Assembly (NCBI RefSeq): GCF_036373705.1
Contig: NC_089864.1
Span: 4,982,001-5,046,000, forward strand
Direction of reading: 5' to 3'
DNA from: Amia ocellicauda
Taxonomy: Eukaryota > Chordata > Actinopteri > Amiiformes > Amiidae
DNA: 64,000 nucleotides
Part shown: one piece after another, positions 57,189 to 64,000 of the stretch
Numbering within the stretch: the stretch's first letter is position 1
How the letters are laid out: the number at the start of each line of letters is the position of its first letter
Translations under genes and position numbers: made by a program
Notes under the pieces: generated by a model
Seen by the model: only the letters and a program-made list of their open reading frames with translations
The model's database searches: none
What the model was told of the DNA's origin: nothing

Positions 57189-60100
57189 ATGGAGGGTCTC
57201 GGCAGAGCTGCAGTGTGGCTCCTGCTCTCTCTCCTCACCCTGGGGACACACGGACAGTCAGGTAAGGGACAGGGATCTCCACCAATCAGGGGACACGGAC
57301 ACATGCAGTGTAGAGGCCGGGTCACAGGGAGGGAGGGAGGGAATCGTATCTGTGTGAATTTGACACCGGAAAGGACAAAACCTAGTCAGTGAACTTGAAG
57401 ACTGGCACAGGGAAGGAATTGTTGTGTTTAAATTTATTCTGTATTTAAAGTCATCCAAATTCACACAATGGCTGAAAGAAAATGAGGTGTGTGATTTTGA
57501 CATGGACACAATATAAAATAAATAAAAACAACTGCAATACTTGACGAATGGTGTTACAAAGAGCATAACTATATATTTTGAGAAGGATCTTGAATGATCA
57601 GACTTTACTCACCTGCCCTGTTTGTTTGTGTAAAGTGTTTTACAAATGCACTGAAAAGGGAGGCCTGATCTGAAGCTGTGCTGAGCAGATCACTGAACAC
57701 CACCGCTGCAGAGGAAGGCTGTGAACTCATTACAGTAGCACTGTAGGGCAAACAGATATAGCATACTGTGCACTACATATGGACTTGTGTCTTTACTGAT
57801 CAATGCATTTTATTGTGTAGTTTTGATCATTATTCCCCTTGAAGTAATTAAAAGCATTATTATCATTAGTAGTACTGCTAGTTGTTGTAGTTGATGTTGT
57901 GGTGATTATCATGCAGAGTAAAGGGAAGTTGGCATTAACAGGCCAAGATCACAAGGCTGTGAGTGCTCAACCAGAAGCGGCTCAGGGACGGCAGAGATGT
58001 GCTTTCACTGCTGCTGGAGTCAAGCGGGTGCAATGCAAAGCTAAAAATCACATCAAAACTGACATACAATGCATTCTGTTACACATCGATCTGATTGAGT
58101 CCATTTCACTGACCGCTCGCCTGCAATCCCTGTCTGTGGGGCGATGTGCAAGCCTCGCTTTCACCCCAGTTTCTTTGCTTTCGATTATTTTTTCGTTACG
58201 AGTTTTGGCGCTGTTTTGCCATGAGGGCGGGATTTACAGGGAGGCTTGGATCATGGCTCTACATTGGTCCAGTAGGTTTGAGTGACGGTTCTTCCTAACA
58301 AATTTTGCTTTTGGTATAATTTTTTTTATACATTTTGTTTCGATTGTTTATTTTTTGATCTCAACATCAATTTTTTCTCAACTTTTTTTTTGGTTACAAT
58401 ATTTTTAGTTTTGAATTAATTATTTATGGCGCTAATTTGAGCCCATAGTGTTTGACGAGAAGATTCTGCGCAGAACATGTGATCTGTACGTCATCACACA
58501 TCACTGGATCTGCGCAGAATCGACAGCGCCTCGACAGAAGAGTTCGCCCAGGCCTCCTCGGTGTTGGGGATGTGCAGCTTGTGAACTGAGGTGACATTAA
58601 TGTGAGCTAAATTGTGAGAGATGTGCCATTATTTCCCGACCCTATCTAATCCTCCCACACAGAAGTTTAAAAATGACATGAGTCCAGTGGTGGGCGGTAG
58701 TACCGGTACCAGCGATACCTGAATGTAGCGGTTCTGATAGAGTGGACTGGCCCTGCAGTCGCGGTACCACCGGGAGACGAACAGGCCATCTTGCATTGCG
58801 TGTGCAGTCTGAAAAACTGAAGCATCAAGTCGAGCGACCAACATGTTCCTTAACTTGTAAAACAACAACAACAAAGTAATGCTACCTGTTTGATTTGGGA
58901 TTATTGTGGTTTCTTGTGCACTGAAGAGGGCCGGACAGAAAGCCAACATGCAGAGAATTATATTCAGACAAAAGAAGGCAATTCAATTTGTTCAAGCAAT
59001 GATCAGATTGACTTTCGGACCTGTTTGCAGAAGTCAAACAGCACACTACCACTAGCATGATACATATTATTTCCCCTTTCCCATAGGTGTAGCTTACGGT
59101 GTAATGTGTGGGGACTAGACCCCTAATTTTTTTATTTGTGATTTTGCTGACTAAAATTTTGCAATTCATTATTTGTTAGTTCTCTTAATTCTGTATTGTG
59201 CAGTTTGCTTTCTCAATTGCTGTGTCAGAATAAGAAAGTTATTTATTTACACACTATTTCTTGAAAAAACCAAAACTGTAAAACATGTTATGATTCGTTG
59301 TTTTAATGGAATATTAATACGAGTAAAAGGATTTCAAAATTACCAGGATCTCAATTTGTTTTATTACTGTTCTGCTAGTTATTTTTTCTAGTGGTATCCT
59401 GCTAGTATCGCGATTAGTAAAATTAGTAAAATTGGTATCTTTGAGCAAAATTGTGGCATCGCCCACCACATGAGTCAACTCAGTTGTGATCAAAGAAAGG
59501 GCCAGGACTGTCCTTGCATCGTGGCAAACACAAAGGCAGGATTGGCTGTGATATGATGGAAAGCTGTGTGCTGTTCTGCATGTAGAGCACTCGGGTCTAT
59601 ACCAAAACCCAAGCCCTTTCAAGTTGCTACAGACACTATTGAAATTATTATTATTATTATTTTTATTTCTTGGCAGACGCCCTTATCCAGGGCGACTTAC
59701 AACATAAGTGCAAAACAAAATGCAAAAATACAGAGAAGTACAAGGCATCAATTACAAATTCAATTTGGCTAAAACAGCAATTCAAAATACATTTTACAAA
59801 TTCCAATTTACAATTTACACAAGTACAGTAAGACTTCCCTGGACGGTGAAAGCTAATTGCTGTCAAGATGTAGGGTTACAGGCGAGGGCTACGGGAAAGG
59901 GAGCAAGGAGGAGAACAATCAAGAACGCGAGGAGCATAATAAGCTGAAGTGCTGTCTAGCAGGGATGGGATTTATTGAAGGATTTAAAAAATATATTTTT
60001 CAATAAACCTTTCTTTAAAAAATGCACTAGTGTACATGTATTGATTTATGTCATGTAGCTTTTGTCACAATGTAGTGATAATATTTTGGGCTAGTAATGT

Positions 60101-63100
60101 TTTAGTTTGGCTAGTAAAAATTTCAGGGCAAAAATCCTTCAGTTGCAGCCCTGTTTCTATTATTAGTTGAAGAATTTGGATACTTTAGTTAACTTTGTGA
60201 TAATCACAGTGTTATCTTAACTGCTGTGGTAGCCTAGTCTTATGCTAGTTGTCAGTTGATTACATTGAGTAATATTTCATGCTGTCTTTCAGTGTAGCTG
60301 TATAAACAAATGCATTAAGATGTTATTAACATGTGAATTCTCTGTCAACTCAAATGCCGCCGTATCCAGCCTTTACTTTAGAGCAGATTCCATGGTGTCT
60401 TATGTACACATTGTCTTGTTTTCCAGTTTCACACTGTTTCTTGTAAATAAACCCTGTGGACATGAAGATCGAATTTACGGATTATTATGTGAAGGCGTTT
60501 ATCTTGCTGTCAGAATATGCACAGAAATGCATACGGAGGACAGTCCTGGAGGGGACAGAGAGAGAGATGGGGAGGCAGGGTGAAGACTCTGTATAGGAAA
60601 GTTGAAGAAAGTGTTTTGTGATAATTATATAATGTTTTATATTAACACTAGCATTAGAAGTACCTTGTATACAGACTGAGCAGATTAACTTTAGCAGGCT
60701 AAGCAAAAGGTCAACAAGATTCATTTGTTAGAAACTCCTGTCAGCAATAAAAGATCACACAGTGCCGAACTAGCCTACAGCTGTTTTGTTGAAAATCTGT
60801 TTGTGACTTAATTGTTTCTCCAGATAGGCAGGAACTGTTTCTGTTAATGAGCGATTGACACTAGGTAAATGACGACCGTGGGATCACATCTTCCTAGTGC
60901 ACATCAAAGACAGACATCTGCTTTTTGGATCCATCACCTCTTCACGGGAGGACAGATCGTAAACGGACCCGGAATTGTACCTTCTGATTGGATGAACGAC
61001 CATAAGATTTCACGTCACTTTCCTATAAAGCTGCACTCATGTTTGCAAACATTAAGTTCTCACTGTAGGAATTTTCCTGACGTGGGGCTTCCAAGCCGGC
61101 TTGATTAAAGTTCTATTTGCTTTATCTCGACGACTTCTCCACTTATTTCAGAGACGGTTCTACACAGGGTGGGGCAGAGAAAGAGGGAGATAAAGGGAGA
61201 TACAGGGAGTCAGGGGGGCAAAGACAGAGTGGTGGGGTGAGAAAGTGGAAATGAGGAAAGATAGACAGATGAAGCCAGAGAGAATAAGAGAGAGAGGAGG
61301 TTAGAGTGAAAAGAAAGTGATAGCAAAGGTAACAGGGCAACAGAGAGAGAGAGAGCAGAACATGTATGACTATGTAAAGGGATACCCATTCACTCCATCA
61401 ATTACTCCTTCATTCAATCAATTCCTCTCTCACTCTCTCATTCACTCCATCACTCATTTACTCCCTCACTCCCTCAGGGTATTAATATCTGCCTGAACAG
61501 ATACTGAGGCAGAGCTGGCTGTTAGACAGTAGTCTGGTGTTGTGTGGGTGTCAGTGCAGTAATGATGTTCATCTCCACACTTTGTCTCCACAGGGCCAGT
61601 GAAATACACTGCAGCAGTGGGAGGACAGGTACTCCTGCACTGTGGGACCTCAAGACTTCCTTCACACAATGAGAGAGTGCAGTGGACAGTCACTAAGGGT
61701 GGTGCTGATTTCACTGTAGTGACCAGAGATGAGAATGGAGCTGTAAATAAAGGTGTTACTGATCCACAGAACAGATTCTCACTGCTCAGTGACGCCTCCC
61801 TTCTGATCACTGCTCTTCAGCATGGAGACGCTAGACAGTACAGCTGTAACCAGAAGCATGTGGCAGATCTGGAGGTGGTGAGAGGTGAGCAGTTAAACAT
61901 GATCTCTCTCTCAGTGCGTGTGATCAGGCACTGTTGTCTGTGTGGTGTTGTGAAGTTGGCCCTCCAATTCTACACTGATGCTTCTCCAATGGAAGGGTGT
62001 CACATGTGGGGTCGGGACACAAGATTTCTCCACCAAAACTTTTGATCCAGAATTCCTGATTCACCAAGATGGCCAACCTGTAATACAGTGTACAGTTGTG
62101 TTAATCCTGAACAGTGTTATTAGATGATCCATTAGATATTGTTCCTTAAACTTCGCTTATTTACCATAGAAAGCAAAAGAGAGTTAGTCCAGTTCAGTCA
62201 CCTGGAAAACTTCACCTTCAGTGTTCAGCAATCTCAGACATATATACAATAATTAAGTGGATTACACATTGAACAATTTAAATATATATCAAATATTTCA
62301 AATATTATAAATATACCACAAATTTGGGCAATTTTGATGTTTGAATAATATAAGCATCATACTTGCAACCATACATTAAAGACATATGGTTGTGCTATAT
62401 AGGGTTTTGTTTGTGATGTCCAGTGTGTCTCATTAGTCTGTATCAGCCTCTCTGTGACCCTGAGCCCCTGTTTCCCCAGAGAGAGTCTCAGTGCCTGAGG
62501 GGAACCGTCTCTTCCTGAACTGTAGTGTCCCTCCTCCAGCAGAGGGCAGCACAGTGCTGTGGACACACATGGTTGCTGGAGGCAGCAAAGAAATCATAAA
62601 GGTGACAAAGGTGACATTAAAATATAATGGAAATAAACCTGCAACCACACTGAATTACCACCAGTTTCCTGATGGCTCTCTATCCATTAATAAAGTCCAG
62701 CCAGTGGAAGCTGGGCAGTTCTACTGTGATGGTCAGCATGTGGCAGATGTGGAGGTGCTGACAGGTAAGAGTGTGGATGATCAACCACTGACTATCAGTG
62801 TGTATTAATGAGTGGAAACAGAGACAAGGATAAACCAGTCAGTCAGTGAATGTGTTAGTCAGGGTTAGCACTCTTACACTGAAGGGCTGTGAAATGTCAA
62901 TGCCTGTGTTGCACATATATATATATATATATATATATAGTCTGTATTATACTGAACTATACACTGTGCTATACATTTGTGTTTGATGATTACTGTGATG
63001 TTTATTTTCCTTGCATATAAAACACAGTGTGACGTATTGTGTTTCACTCATCCTCCATCCTGTTCTAACAGCATCTCAGAGCCCAGACTCCTCCAGAATG

Positions 63101-63611
63101 AAAACTCAGCTTCACTGGGTCTGTGGTCCATCAGTGGACAGGAGCCCGATGGTCTCAGTGTGCGCTCAGCCCTGCTTGGTTCAGCCCTGTTCACTCACTG
63201 CAGAGCCTCGGCCTCTTCACCTGCTGGGAATCAGGCAGCTGCGCCCAGGCCTTGTGTGTCTGCAGTGTTGGGGTATCTGATCACTGGCTTGTTCATCTGT
63301 TGACTTCTCCACAGGTCCAGCTCACTACACTGTGTCAGAGGGGAGAACAGTACTGCTGCCCTGTAATATCTCTCAGCCTCCTATACCCAGTGAGAGAGTC
63401 CAGTGGACATTCAGTAAGAGTGGCTCCAACTCCGAGACAATCCTGACCAGAGACGAGAAGGGAACTGAAAAGAAACCTGGTCAAGATCACAGGTTCAGCC
63501 TATTGTTCCCTCCTACTGACCTCACCCTGGTGATCAGAGCTGTCCAGCCCACAGACTCTGGGCAGTACCTGTGTAACACTGAACATGCTGCCCATTTACA
63601 GGTGATAAAGG
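57189..63611 (+). CDS. immunoglobulin-superfamily receptor-like gene, three V-like domains, 3' end outside window
   Basis: Exons: 57189-57261 (signal peptide MEGLGRAAVWLLLSLLTLG), 61594-61884, 62480-62764, 63315-63611. Every exon is phase 1-1, the standard one-domain-per-exon IgSF layout, so domains could be added or lost without frame change. Domain 1 (GPVKYTAAVGG, VLLHCG, RVQWTVTK, RQYSCN) and domain 3 (GPAHYTVSEGR, VLLPCN, RVQWTFSK, DSGQYLCN) are of one type. Domain 2 (RVSVPEGNRLFLNC, TVLWTHM, EAGQFYCD) is another type. All have both cysteines and the core Trp. Domain 1 has DARQYSC in place of the usual DxGxYxC. Each ends with a similar strand (HVADLEVV, HVADVEVL, HAAHLQVI). No transmembrane or signalling part is certain within the window. 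I do not recognise a named family; linkage to gnl1 and a B30.2 gene makes an immune role plausible. Confidence 0.8.
58462..58521. repeat. short inverted repeat in IgSF intron 1
   Basis: GATTCTGCGCAGA at 58462-58474 and its exact complement TCTGCGCAGAATC at 58509-58521, 34 bases apart. Possibly the meeting ends of decayed transposons. Confidence 0.8.
58685..59468. mobile_element. non-autonomous hAT-type transposon in IgSF intron 1
   Basis: The left end CAGTGGTGGGCG and right end CGCCCACCA are inverted copies, flanked by the 8-bp direct repeat CATGAGTC (58677-58684 and 59469-59476). About 780 bases, AT-rich, no transposase frame. The last bases of the right repeat overlap or were lost at the target duplication. 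Confidence 0.75.
59643..59760 (+). repeat. SINE-like dispersed fish repeat
   Basis: ATT repeats followed by TTCTTGGCAGACGCCCTTAT and CCAGGGCGACTTACAA, a motif I recognise from very abundant ray-finned fish repeats. Exact family not assigned. Confidence 0.55.
60780..61140 (+). mobile_element. possible solo LTR in IgSF intron 1
   Basis: Contains, in order, a CCAAT-type GATTGGATG (about 60986), TATAAAG (about 61024), and ATTAAAG near 61105 followed by a T-rich end, arranged like an LTR promoter and polyadenylation region. Boundaries and target duplication not established. Confidence 0.3.
62917..62939. repeat. (TA)n microsatellite
   Basis: TA dinucleotide run in the intron between IgSF domains 2 and 3. 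Confidence 0.95.
63071..63303 (+). other. possible alternative or decayed exon of the IgSF gene
   Basis: A splice-acceptor-like TGTTCTAACAG ends at 63071, and open sequence follows to TGA codons near 63281 and 63301. One frame is Ser/Pro/Cys-rich, stalk-like (SQSPDSSRMK). Another ends in a short hydrophobic stretch (VSAVLGYLITGLFIC) then stop. It could be a connecting-peptide or transmembrane exon that ends a shorter isoform, or a decayed exon. Not included in the main model. Confidence 0.25.
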
Positions 63612-64000
63612 GTGAGTCGTATAATATTTAATTTCTCTTCTCATCCTGTTTCTCTTCCTGGTATAGAAAGTTAACAGTTCAGAGTTGATTTCTGATCCCC
63701 ATCCTCCTTCAACACTACAGTCTGTTCTCGAACTACTTCTCCTCCTATGAAGGAGATCAGGTACAGCATTGTAATTGAATTGAACAGTTCAGTCTGCATT
63801 GCCTCTAGGAGGATACAGACCAGAGAGCTGTGTGTGTTCCTGAATACGCCTCTCAATGAGGGTTGAACCACGGCTCACTGAGCCTCACAGGCTACGGGTT
63901 CGATCTCATCATAGTTTGGCCAAGAAAAAACTCTGCCATTGAACTATCTTCATTAAAGCCCCAGTCTCAGTACTGTCAGACATGTGAGCGGTTAAAAACA
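63612..64000. other. IgSF intron 4, cut by window end
   Basis: Follows the GGTGAGT donor of the third domain exon. No further exon is visible before the window ends. Confidence 0.6.

Noticed and set aside
57899-58285. 128-codon plus-strand frame in IgSF intron 1
   Set aside because: No recognisable domain; composition resembles old repeat sequence.
61466-61810. 114-codon minus-strand frame
   Set aside because: Antisense shadow of Ig domain 1.
63840-63920. Possible tRNA or tRNA-derived SINE (GGGTTCGATCTC box-B-like motif)
   Set aside because: No matching A box or cloverleaf could be made around it.

Overview
The window is eukaryotic, and almost certainly comes from a ray-finned fish. Genes are split into short exons with GT-AG (occasionally GC-AG) introns and are separated by Tc1/mariner and hAT DNA transposons, LINE 3' ends, microsatellites and minisatellites. 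Several dispersed repeats, such as the LINE tail ending in TTCTTATG repeats and the palindromic hAT element with CAGCAGGGCAGGG arms, are of a type I associate with holosteans, sturgeons and early-branching teleosts. Species cannot be fixed from this alone. All exon models were built by hand from splice sites and reading phase; there is no transcript evidence.

Layout. 1-10 kb: no protein-coding gene I can support; repeats, a possible RFX-type X-box and the likely 3' UTR of the next gene. 10.2-17.7 kb (minus): gnl1, complete in 12 exons, 619 codons. 18.6-19.7 kb: an internally deleted Tc1 element. 20.2-23.2 kb (minus): a TRIM-derived coiled-coil plus PRY-SPRY (B30.2) gene without a RING or B-box exon. 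23.3-25.5 kb: minisatellite, LINE tail, truncated Tc1 (copy A). 26.3-28.0 kb (minus): an ENDOD1-like secreted nuclease-family gene with a one-base frameshift in exon 1. 28.9-29.3 kb: a higher-order minisatellite. 30.3-36.7 kb (plus): a synaptophysin-family gene closest to SYPL1 (pantophysin), with a Tc1 element carrying an open transposase inside its second intron. 36.7-40.8 kb: no gene seen. 40.8-48.0 kb (minus): a 15-exon cadherin-related membrane protein of 777 residues, most like CDHR4. 48-57 kb: transposon-rich ground with three Tc1-type elements, an endogenous retrovirus remnant (integrase and envelope pieces) and a decayed fragment copied from the cadherin gene. 57.2 kb to the end (plus): the 5' part of an immunoglobulin-superfamily receptor-like gene with a signal peptide and at least three V-like domains in an A-B-A arrangement, open at the window edge.

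How the pieces fit. In mammals GNL1 and B30.2 TRIM genes (for example TRIM39) lie in the MHC class I region, so gnl1 beside a B30.2 gene suggests an MHC-linked block. The IgSF gene and the ENDOD1-like gene (which has an ISRE-like site upstream) would then be candidate immune genes in that block. This is inference from gene content. The other genes (gnl1, the SYPL1-like gene, the CDHR4-like gene) are housekeeping, membrane-trafficking or adhesion genes with no evident pathway link.
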